From assembly GCA_003135995.1 (NCBI GenBank), contig PNBM01000059.1:6204-19136 (forward strand): DNA of 12,933 nucleotides, in the 5' to 3' direction. The DNA is from Ignavibacteriota bacterium (GTDB lineage Bacteria; Bacteroidota; Ignavibacteria; Tepidaquicellales; Tepidaquicellaceae). Of the stretch, positions 1 to 5,280 are shown piece by piece (positions within the stretch are counted from its first letter, which is position 1; every line of letters starts with the position of its first letter). The position numbers and the translations under genes were made by a program. The notes under the pieces are model-generated. The model ran no database searches and was not told the origin of the DNA. It saw nothing but the letters and a program-made list of their open reading frames with translations.

Positions 1-83
1 GATTTTAATGGTGGTAAGGGACGAAGAATTATTCCATTAATCTGAAAGTATTTAACAAAATTGAAATTATTATTGCTAAAATT

Positions 84-380
84 ATGAAATACTTTATAGT
101 AGAGCTTAGCTACAAAGTTCCTTTTGAAAAATTATCGGGAATTGTAGATGCACACAGAAGTTTTCTGGATACAGGCTATAAAAATAAAATGCTGCTTTGC
201 TCCGGTCCGAAAAATTCAAAAACCGGAGGGATAATTGTAGCAAGAGCGGAAAGTGAAAAAGAGATTCGTGATTATTTTGAAAACGACCCTTATCACACAG
301 AGGATGTGGCGGAACATAAATTTATTGAATTTACTCCCGTTAAACATCAGGATTTTTTGAAAGATTGGATAGAGCTGTAA
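84..380 (+). CDS. YciI-like family protein (98 aa)
   Basis: Small soluble protein resembling the YciI/YCII family, ferredoxin-like alpha-beta proteins with a conserved His and Asp in a putative active site; most have no known reaction. Visible hallmarks are an N-terminal strand (KYFIVEL), His24 in the AHRSFLD segment with Asp29, the turn CSGPK (Ser40-Gly41-Pro42), a GGIIVA strand at about 49-54, and the late Asp-Pro-Tyr (68-70) that in this family precedes the last strand and helix. Length is normal for the family. The ATG follows an A/T-rich leader without a Shine-Dalgarno. The TAA is followed at once by a palindrome, and the convergent neighbour is a MATE transporter. Family assignment is from motif pattern; substrate is unknown. 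Confidence 0.8.
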   Translation: MKYFIVELSYKVPFEKLSGIVDAHRSFLDTGYKNKMLLCSGPKNSKTGGIIVARAESEKEIRDYFENDPYHTEDVAEHKFIEFTPVKHQDFLKDWIEL

Positions 381-398
381 CTCAACATTTATGTTGAG
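381..398 (+). terminator. Stop-adjacent palindrome after the YciI-like gene, candidate terminator
   Basis: CTCAACATTTATGTTGAG begins at the first base after the TAA. It can fold as a 7-bp stem (CTCAACA/TGTTGAG) with a TTTA loop, and a short T-rich stretch (TAGTTTTGTAT) follows. It is AT-rich for a classical intrinsic terminator, so the terminator role is inferred from position. Confidence 0.5.
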
Positions 399-527
399 AG
401 TAGTTTTGTATCGCAACATTTATGTTGCGCGATTCCGTATCGCAACATTTATGTTGCGAAGTAAACAAGTTTGAAACATCACAACATAAATGTTGTGTTA
501 CTTTACAAAATAAATGTTGCGGTACTT

Positions 528-545
528 TACAACATAATTGTTGTG
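528..545 (-). terminator. Stop-adjacent palindrome after the MATE gene, candidate terminator
   Basis: In the MATE sense strand CACAACAATTATGTTGTA starts at the first base after the TAA. It forms a 6-bp stem ACAACA/TGTTGT around a four-base loop. Two more palindromes of the same kind follow at spacings of 24. Terminator function is inferred from placement. Confidence 0.45.
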
Positions 546-1925
546 TTACAAACTCTGTTCCACTGCCAATTCCATTTTTTCATTCTGCAGGCGATTCAGT
601 CTTTTCCATTCAAAATAAATTATTATGAACGATAAAACTGCAGAAACCCCATCTGAAACAGGTTCCGCGAGCCATATACCTTCGAGCTGGAAGAAATGAG
701 GTAAAATAAAAAGCATGGGTATCAGCATTATCACCTGTCTGAAAAGTGTCAGAACCATTGCCGTGTATGCTTTCCCGACAGCCTGAAAATATCCTGCATT
801 GACAACCTGAAATCCGACAACAGGAAGCATAATTAAAAAAACCCTTAACGCATGCGAACCCATCTCAATTAATTGAAAATCATCTTTACTGAAAATCCCG
901 ACAATAAATTCACTGAAAAACATAACCGCAAGAAATCCGAACACACAAATTGAAGTAGATACGATTGTAGCAAGTCTCATAACTTTTTTTACACGTTCGT
1001 ATAATTTCGCGCCGTAATTATATCCTATGATAGGTTGTATACCCTGGTTAATTCCGAAAATCGGCATTAATATAAAATTGATTATCGCCATTCCTATACC
1101 CATTGCGGCAATTGCCAGGTCGCCGCCGTAATGCGCGAGCGATTTTGTAAATATGACAAAAATTGTACCCGCTGCAATCTGCATTGAAAACGGTGACATT
1201 CCTATTGAAAATATTTTTAATACGATATCTTTTTCAAGCTTCAGATATTTAAAATGAAATTTCACATGACTTTTTCTTCCGAAGAAATAAGACATAACCC
1301 ATACCGCGCTTACGAACTGAGAAATAACCGTAGCAAGTGCAGAACCTTTTATTCCCAAATGCAGAACAAAAATAAAAAACGGGTTCAGGATGATATTCAG
1401 TATTCCGCTGATTAACATTGTTTTCATTGCCATTACGGGGTTTCCTTCCCCGCGTATAATATTGTTCAGCGAAAATGAAATTGCCTGGAATATAGTACCT
1501 GCAAGCAATACGTGAGTATAATCTTTTGCATAAGGCAGTACATCTTCGCTCGCTCCGAATGCTACAAGAAGCGTATCCATGAAAGTATATCCGACTATCA
1601 TCAATATTACCGAAATAATTATTGCTAATGTAAAAGCATTAGCAAGAATTTTTTCTGCTATTTCAAGTTTCTTTTCGCCTAATTTTATAGATATATTTGC
1701 CGTAGCCCCAATACCCACAAGCATTCCGAATGCCATAAAAATTATGATTATCGGAAAAGTAACTGTTACGCCTGAAATCGCAAGAGAACCAACACCTCTT
1801 CCAACGAAAATCCTGTCAACAACATTATACGATGCCATCACAATCATTCCGATCATAGCCGGTAATGAGAAATCCAGCAGCAGTTTGCCTATTCTGTCTT
1901 TTTCTAATCTTAAGGTTTTATCCAT
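546..1925 (-). CDS. MATE family multidrug/sodium efflux transporter (459 aa)
   Basis: Inner-membrane cation-coupled drug/toxin exporter of the MATE family, most like the MepA/NorM-type bacterial branch. Length 459 matches the usual 440-470. Visible hallmarks are the first-helix signature YNVVDRIFVGRGVGSLAISG at 33-52, the GIGATANISIKLG segment at 71-83, LNNIIRGEGNP at 153-163, the second-half counterpart NQGIQPIIGYNYGAK at 293-307, and a late YFQAVGKAYTAM block near 379-390. Hydrophobic stretches throughout are consistent with twelve membrane helices in two halves. The C-terminal tail after about 440 is charged and cytoplasmic-looking. It lies 138 bases downstream of the methyltransferase on the same strand, so co-transcription is possible but not evident. 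Substrate cannot be told from sequence. Confidence 0.93.
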   Translation of the reverse strand: MDKTLRLEKDRIGKLLLDFSLPAMIGMIVMASYNVVDRIFVGRGVGSLAISGVTVTFPIIIIFMAFGMLVGIGATANISIKLGEKKLEIAEKILANAFTLAIIISVILMIVGYTFMDTLLVAFGASEDVLPYAKDYTHVLLAGTIFQAISFSLNNIIRGEGNPVMAMKTMLISGILNIILNPFFIFVLHLGIKGSALATVISQFVSAVWVMSYFFGRKSHVKFHFKYLKLEKDIVLKIFSIGMSPFSMQIAAGTIFVIFTKSLAHYGGDLAIAAMGIGMAIINFILMPIFGINQGIQPIIGYNYGAKLYERVKKVMRLATIVSTSICVFGFLAVMFFSEFIVGIFSKDDFQLIEMGSHALRVFLIMLPVVGFQVVNAGYFQAVGKAYTAMVLTLFRQVIMLIPMLFILPHFFQLEGIWLAEPVSDGVSAVLSFIIIYFEWKRLNRLQNEKMELAVEQSL

Positions 1926-2063
1926 CTAATAAAATTTAAATCATTTCAAAATGAAACGAAAATATAAAAAAGTTCACAATTATAATTTGGTTTTTAAGCA
2001 GGGAATTTGCTTTCTAACACAAGAAAAGATAAATGAACCTTTGAAATTAAATTTAATATTAAT

Positions 2064-2900
2064 TTATGTTTTATTACAGTCAAAACAAACATAAGGAATT
2101 CCAAGCGATAAATAAGCTTTACTTTTCGCTGTATCATTGAGATTCTTTTCAATTAATTCAAAAACTCTTTCCATGTTTTCCTGACCCGCAACCGATTTCC
2201 ATGATTCTGCAAAATGTGATTTTATGAAATGATAATTCAACATTGCCGTACCGTTTGCAAATCTCATATTAAAAGATTTCTCGATTGCGTTCGTGATTTT
2301 GAATCCGGCATTTTTTATCAACGTTATCATATAATCAACAGGCTTTCTCTTTTCAAATATATGTTCTTTCATCTTTTCAATTTCGTTTATCAAACCAAGT
2401 TCATTCAGTACAATTTCAAATACATCATAAAACTCTTTCATAGTATCCGGCAAATTCATTGTAAAGACAAACTGCCCGTCATTTTTTAAAACTTTAAATA
2501 TTTCATTCAGAGCAATTTCGGGATTATCTACATTATTTATTCCGTTGTTTGAAACAACTAAATCAAAAAAATTATTTTCGAATGGCAATTTTTCAGCCGA
2601 CCCGTTTATTAAATAAACATTTTCAATGTTATATTTTTTTAATTTCAATCCAATACGTTCGAGAGCTTTTATCCACGGGTCTATTCCGTATATCTTCGAA
2701 GAATTTCCGAACCTTCCCGCAATTTCCAATAGCGGAAAACCTGTTCCGCACCCTACATCAAGCACCTTAGCGTTTTCCTTTAATTTTATTGTCTCAAGCA
2801 AAGTCATTCCAAAAGGTGCTGACCACAAAGGAAGTTCATCGTAAACGGATACAAAATCGGAATTATTTGCCTCGAAATTAAAATTTAAATAATCTTTCAT
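2064..2900 (-). CDS. Class I SAM-dependent methyltransferase (278 aa)
   Basis: Cytoplasmic Rossmann-fold methyltransferase of the Methyltransf_11/UbiE-like type. Motif I is VLDVGCGTG at 46-54. The acidic residue closing strand 2 is Asp74 in YGIDPW. The SAEKLPF adenine-contact motif is at 101-107, followed by FFDLVVSNNGINNVDNP (about 111-126) and the LKNDGQFVFTM strand (138-148). The roughly 130 residues after that form a helical C-terminal cap likely to set acceptor specificity; this part matches nothing I can name. The acceptor substrate is unknown, and UbiE-like motifs alone do not justify a quinone role. The protein ends CFDCNKT, a CxxC pair close to the terminus. No Shine-Dalgarno precedes the ATG. 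Confidence 0.9.
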   Translation of the reverse strand: MKDYLNFNFEANNSDFVSVYDELPLWSAPFGMTLLETIKLKENAKVLDVGCGTGFPLLEIAGRFGNSSKIYGIDPWIKALERIGLKLKKYNIENVYLINGSAEKLPFENNFFDLVVSNNGINNVDNPEIALNEIFKVLKNDGQFVFTMNLPDTMKEFYDVFEIVLNELGLINEIEKMKEHIFEKRKPVDYMITLIKNAGFKITNAIEKSFNMRFANGTAMLNYHFIKSHFAESWKSVAGQENMERVFELIEKNLNDTAKSKAYLSLGIPYVCFDCNKT

Positions 2901-2923
2901 AAGTTTGTTAATTTTCTAAATTT

Positions 2924-3001
2924 CCCCCCTCTCCTTTCAGGTTGAGCGTTCTTCGCGAAATCCCGACATGTCGGGAAGAGGCTCTTGGGCAGGGGTGAGG
3001 T
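2924..3001. repeat. Interrupted CCCCTCTCC element with a nested TCCCGACATGTCGGGA palindrome
   Basis: The left arm (2924-2940) and right end (about 2987-3001, GGGCAGGGGTGAGGT) match the complete element at 5066-5104. The middle is replaced by about 46 bases carrying the perfect 16-base palindrome TCCCGACATGTCGGGA at 2961-2976, framed by an imperfect outer pair (GAGCGTTCTTC and GAAGAGGCTC). This looks like one palindromic element inserted in another. It fills much of the gap between the GNAT and methyltransferase genes. Confidence 0.75.
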
Positions 3002-3125
3002 ATTAAAACTTAATAAATTCTGATTAATTTGGTTAAATATTAAGTATATAAAAACATTTTTAATCATGTTCTCACCAAAAGCATTATTTTGAAATATTGA
3101 AAAACTTTCTTCTTAATTAAAATTA

Positions 3126-3143
3126 AACAACATAAATGTTGTT
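3126..3143 (-). terminator. Stop-adjacent palindrome after the GNAT gene, candidate terminator
   Basis: AACAACATAAATGTTGTT on the plus strand. In the gene's sense it reads AACAACATTTATGTTGTT from the first base after the TAA, then TTAATTTTAATTAA. It is a solitary copy of the palindrome clustered at 381-545, with the same orientation relative to its gene and the same zero spacing from the stop. Confidence 0.55.
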
Positions 3144-3611
3144 TTACACAAGAGAAAGTTCGAGATATATCACTCCCTCTATCGGGTTTACCCTGTATGG
3201 TTTTATTTCTTCAAAGCCGATTTTTTTATAAATGGAAATTGCTTCTTTCATTGTATAAATAGTATCGAGACGCATTCTTTCATATCCGTATTCTTTTGAA
3301 ATTGAGATAATTCTATCCACAAGGGCTTTTCCGATTCCTTTCCCTCTGAATTCATCTCTCAGGTACAATCTTTTCATTTCGCAAATTTTATTTTCAAATC
3401 TTCTTAAACCTACGCAGCCCGCTAAATTATTTTCATCATAACACAAAAGTATGCAACCGCCATTACCCGTGTATTCGGATTTAAGGTCGGATATTTCTTT
3501 GTCAAAATTCTGAAAACAAAGGTCGAAGTTTAAAGATTTTGCGTATTCTAAAAAAAGAGTTTTTGCATCTTCATATTCTTCCTCTGTCTCTGCAATCTTT
3601 AAAATTTGCAT
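3144..3611 (-). CDS. GNAT family N-acetyltransferase (155 aa)
   Basis: Cytoplasmic acyl-CoA-dependent N-acetyltransferase of the GCN5-related (GNAT) superfamily. The acetyl-CoA pyrophosphate-binding motif A is RLYLRDEFRGKGIGKALV (81-98), with the R/Q-x-x-G-x-G/A signature at R89-G-K-G-I-G94. Motif B is AISIYKKIGFEEI (124-136). The N-terminal helical segment (EEYEDAKTLFLEYAKSLNFD, 11-30) is typical of the small GNATs of about 155 residues found beside accessory genes. The substrate amine is unknown. It is divergent from the hydrolase across 46 bases and ends against a palindrome. Confidence 0.9.
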   Translation of the reverse strand: MQILKIAETEEEYEDAKTLFLEYAKSLNFDLCFQNFDKEISDLKSEYTGNGGCILLCYDENNLAGCVGLRRFENKICEMKRLYLRDEFRGKGIGKALVDRIISISKEYGYERMRLDTIYTMKEAISIYKKIGFEEIKPYRVNPIEGVIYLELSLV

Positions 3612-3657
3612 TATTAAAATTAGAATTATGTTATAATTTAAAAAATATATTATTAAA
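3612..3657. promoter_or_regulatory. Divergent promoter region between GNAT and hydrolase genes
   Basis: The two start codons are back to back across 46 bases that are almost entirely A and T, including a TATAAT at 3632-3637. Both genes must be started from here or from inside each other. No convincing partner box or Bacteroidota-type TAnnTTTG box is seen, so only the region is called. Confidence 0.35.
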
Positions 3658-4443
3658 ATGACAGAAACAAAAATTAGTGATATTGCTATTTATAATTACG
3701 GGGGAAATGGTGAAATTGTTTTGTTCGTTCACGCTTTTCCTTTAACGGCGGATATGTGGCACAACCAGGTTGATTATTTCAAAAAAAAATATCATGTAAT
3801 TACATTCGACATACGCGGGTTCGGAAAAAGCGACGATTCGTTTAATTTCATTTACACGATGGAAAATTTCGCAGATGATGTATTGAATATTATTGAATCG
3901 TTGAATCTTGCAAATATAAATATCTGCGGACTTTCGATGGGAGGATATATAGTTCAGCGGGCTGTAATAAAAGCCCCGGAAAATTTTTCTTCCATGATAC
4001 TTGCAGATACGAAAGCCGAAAAAGAAGATGACCGGGGATTGTTAAGAAGGGGAAATTTCATAGATAAACTGAAAAAAGAAGGTATCGGAAATTTTCCCGA
4101 TGAATTTATGAAACGTCTTTTGTTTAAAGATAATTATAATAACCGGGAATTATATTCATATATTAAAAATGTAATAGAACAACAGGATGAAAAGGCTCTT
4201 ACCGGTGCATCTATAGCGATGTCAACAAGAACGAACACTCTTGATTATTTTGAAAATATTAGAATTCCCGTATTAATAATGGCTGGTGATAATGATACAT
4301 TCACTCCTCCCGAACATTCGTTAAAAATGAAAGAGCGATTAATAAATTCTGAATTTAAAATTATTAAAAATTCCGGACATTTATCTCCGCTTGAAAATCC
4401 GAAGGAATTTAATCAATACCTTGATAATTTTTTAAAGGAATGA
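3658..4443 (+). CDS. Alpha/beta-fold hydrolase (261 aa)
   Basis: Cytoplasmic alpha/beta hydrolase of the Abhydrolase_1 type (esterase/lactonase/lipase-like). The His-Gly-like oxyanion segment is LFVHAFPLTADMW (22-34), with Ala where the common motif has Gly. It is followed by the DIRGFGKSD turn (51-59). The nucleophile elbow is GLSMGG (91-96) with Ser93. The catalytic acid is most likely Asp213 in AGDNDTFTPP, and the catalytic His is His241 in SGHLSPLENP. A cap region of about 120-195 replaces the simple helix D. All three triad members are present, so it should be active. The substrate is unknown; the pattern is near 3-oxoadipate enol-lactonase-type enzymes, but the context gives no pathway. 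No signal peptide. Confidence 0.9.
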   Translation: MTETKISDIAIYNYGGNGEIVLFVHAFPLTADMWHNQVDYFKKKYHVITFDIRGFGKSDDSFNFIYTMENFADDVLNIIESLNLANINICGLSMGGYIVQRAVIKAPENFSSMILADTKAEKEDDRGLLRRGNFIDKLKKEGIGNFPDEFMKRLLFKDNYNNRELYSYIKNVIEQQDEKALTGASIAMSTRTNTLDYFENIRIPVLIMAGDNDTFTPPEHSLKMKERLINSEFKIIKNSGHLSPLENPKEFNQYLDNFLKE

Positions 4444-4467
4444 AAAATTATAAACATTAATAATTTT
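4444..4467. terminator. AT-rich hairpin between convergent genes
   Basis: AAAATTAT at 4444-4451 and ATAATTTT at 4460-4467 form an 8-bp stem with an eight-base loop. It occupies the 22-base gap between the hydrolase stop and the stop of the small secreted-protein gene, and reaches two bases into that stop. Possible bidirectional terminator, but weak because the stem has no G or C. Confidence 0.35.
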
Positions 4468-4942
4468 ATTTATCTCCCTTATCAGGGTCGATATGATAAA
4501 GAAGTAAAGCAAAATGACCCGCTGAATAATCATCATTAAAATTATCAGCACTAATTATAAATTCATACAATGCTCTTTCGTCGGGATATATAGAAAGTTC
4601 GGGATTTGTACCGTTTGACCTGTCGACTTTAATCCAATTGTCTCCTGATTTTCTGCTGACAACCATTTTTAATTCTGATATCCTTCTGTCGCCTATTAAT
4701 AGAACATTATAGTCAAAACCATTATCAAGATACCTGTAAACCATTTTTGTTCCTTGTGTCCCGACCAGTAAATCGATTGTCACATTCACTACTTCCTTAT
4801 CCTGTTTTGTTTCTAAATAATTAACCCTGCTTGTAACCGAATCTATAATATCACTTAAGGTCGTTGCTGAAAGCTGTGCAAAGCCGGATTTGGAAAAAGT
4901 CAGAAGAGTTATTGCAAATAAAACAAAAAATAATTTTTTCAT
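4466..4942 (-). CDS. Small secreted protein of unknown function (158 aa)
   Basis: Not recognised. Residues 1-22 are a clear Sec signal peptide (MKKLFFVLFAITLL... ending GFA, cleavage likely before QLS). The mature part starts with a possible helix (LSDIIDSVTSRVNYLETKQDKE). It then alternates short strands (VVNVTIDLLV, TKMVYRYL, YNVLLIG, ELKMVVSR) with turns, consistent with a compact beta domain. The C-terminal third is acidic (IIDP-like turns, NFNDDY, HIDPDKGDK), and it has no Cys. It carries no T9SS sorting tail, so it is likely periplasmic rather than surface-exported. The product is convergent with the hydrolase, and a 338-base repeat-rich gap lies upstream. Confidence 0.75.
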   Translation of the reverse strand: MKKLFFVLFAITLLTFSKSGFAQLSATTLSDIIDSVTSRVNYLETKQDKEVVNVTIDLLVGTQGTKMVYRYLDNGFDYNVLLIGDRRISELKMVVSRKSGDNWIKVDRSNGTNPELSIYPDERALYEFIISADNFNDDYSAGHFALLLYHIDPDKGDK

Positions 4943-5065
4943 AATAATAATAATATTTAAATTACAAATAAAAACATATTTGGTGTAACATGCTGTTAAT
5001 TATTATACTACACTATCTAAAAAAAGTTCTGTCCCTCGCGTAACAACATCGGAGCATATTTGATA

Positions 5066-5104
5066 CCCCCCTCTCCTTTCAGGAGAGGGGGCAGGGGGTG
5101 AGGT
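5066..5104. repeat. Complete CCCCTCTCC palindromic element
   Basis: Perfect 10-bp stem CCCCCTCTCC (5067-5076) / GGAGAGGGGG (5082-5091) with loop TTTCA, then GCAGGGGGTGAGGT. It shares both ends with the interrupted copy at 2924-3001. From memory this resembles a dispersed element seen in many Bacteroidota and cyanobacterial genomes; I cannot verify that here. Confidence 0.75.
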
Positions 5105-5155
5105 TTTTGTTCGGATATTTATGTTACATTTTTCCTCTATCGTAATGTGTTAAAT

Positions 5156-5216
5156 CCCTCGTTACCAAGCTCCAGTCGCTTTTTGCTTTTGATCCCGACG
5201 TGTCGGGACCTGGTAA
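5156..5216. repeat. Interrupted CTCGTTACC element with a nested TCCCGACGTGTCGGGA palindrome
   Basis: CCCTCGTTACCAAGCTCCAG (5156-5175) is the left arm and CTGGTAA (from 5210) the beginning of the right arm of the CTCGTTACC family. Between them are about 34 bases ending in the perfect 16-base palindrome TCCCGACGTGTCGGGA at 5193-5208. That palindrome differs by one base from the one nested at 2961-2976 inside a different host element. Confidence 0.7.
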
Positions 5217-5234
5217 AGAAGAATACGAACCCCT

Positions 5235-5260
5235 CGTTACCAAACTCCTGTTTGGTAACG
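5235..5260. repeat. CTCGTTACC-family hairpin downstream of the 745-residue Asp-box gene
   Basis: CGTTACCAAAC (5235-5245) pairs with GTTTGGTAACG (5250-5260) around loop TCCT, a perfect 11-bp stem. It lies 20 bases after the TGA of the long Asp-box gene and could act as its 3' end structure, but no T-tract follows in that direction. Confidence 0.75.
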
Positions 5261-5280
5261 AAGAATCTAATTATTTAATA

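Larger units (their letters stand above)
381..545. repeat. Array of six AACATTTATGTT palindromes between convergent genes
   Basis: Six 18-base units lie at 381-398, 412-429, 441-458, 480-497, 504-521 and 528-545. The second and third are identical (CGCAACATTTATGTTGCG) and both follow GTAT. The last two are a tandem pair of period 24 sharing GTACTTTAC-type spacers. Outer bases vary in compensating pairs (CTC/GAG, CGC/GCG, CAC/GTG), so stem pairing is kept while sequence changes; the fifth unit is degenerate. The first three read AACATTTATGTT on the plus strand. The last three read it on the minus strand, with one mismatch each in the fifth and sixth. The array is therefore mirrored about roughly 470, each half pointing away from its own gene's stop codon. 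Confidence 0.85.
4943..5280. other. Gene-free stretch holding promoter of the small secreted protein and three palindromic elements
   Basis: Bases 4943-5065 are AT-rich and probably contain the promoter of the leftward small secreted-protein gene. A short inverted repeat TAACATGCTGTTA lies at 4986-4998, too small to call an operator. Bases 5066-5104, 5156-5216 and 5235-5260 hold the palindromic elements listed separately. No open frame here resembles a gene. Confidence 0.6.

Noticed and set aside
1..45. Possible 3' end of an upstream gene on the plus strand (frame 1 reads DFNGGKGRRIIPLI-stop)
   Set aside because: Fourteen codons with no recognisable motif; frame 2 is also open for twelve codons, so neither can be supported.
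216..419. Minus-strand open frame opposite the YciI-like gene
   Set aside because: Shadow of the real gene, low-complexity translation without motifs.
381..545. CRISPR array
   Set aside because: Units are 18 bases, palindromic, variable and change orientation in the middle; spacers are 6-21 bases; no cas genes are present.
422..628. Open frame encoding a Cys-rich repeating peptide (CCxxx units)
   Set aside because: The repeats come from translating the palindrome array, and the frame runs into the 3' end of the MATE gene on the other strand.
1926..2000. Bacteroidota -7/-33 promoter for the MATE gene (TATATTTTC with an upstream TTG)
   Set aside because: The spacing between the two boxes is too short for the known TTTG/TAnnTTTG arrangement.
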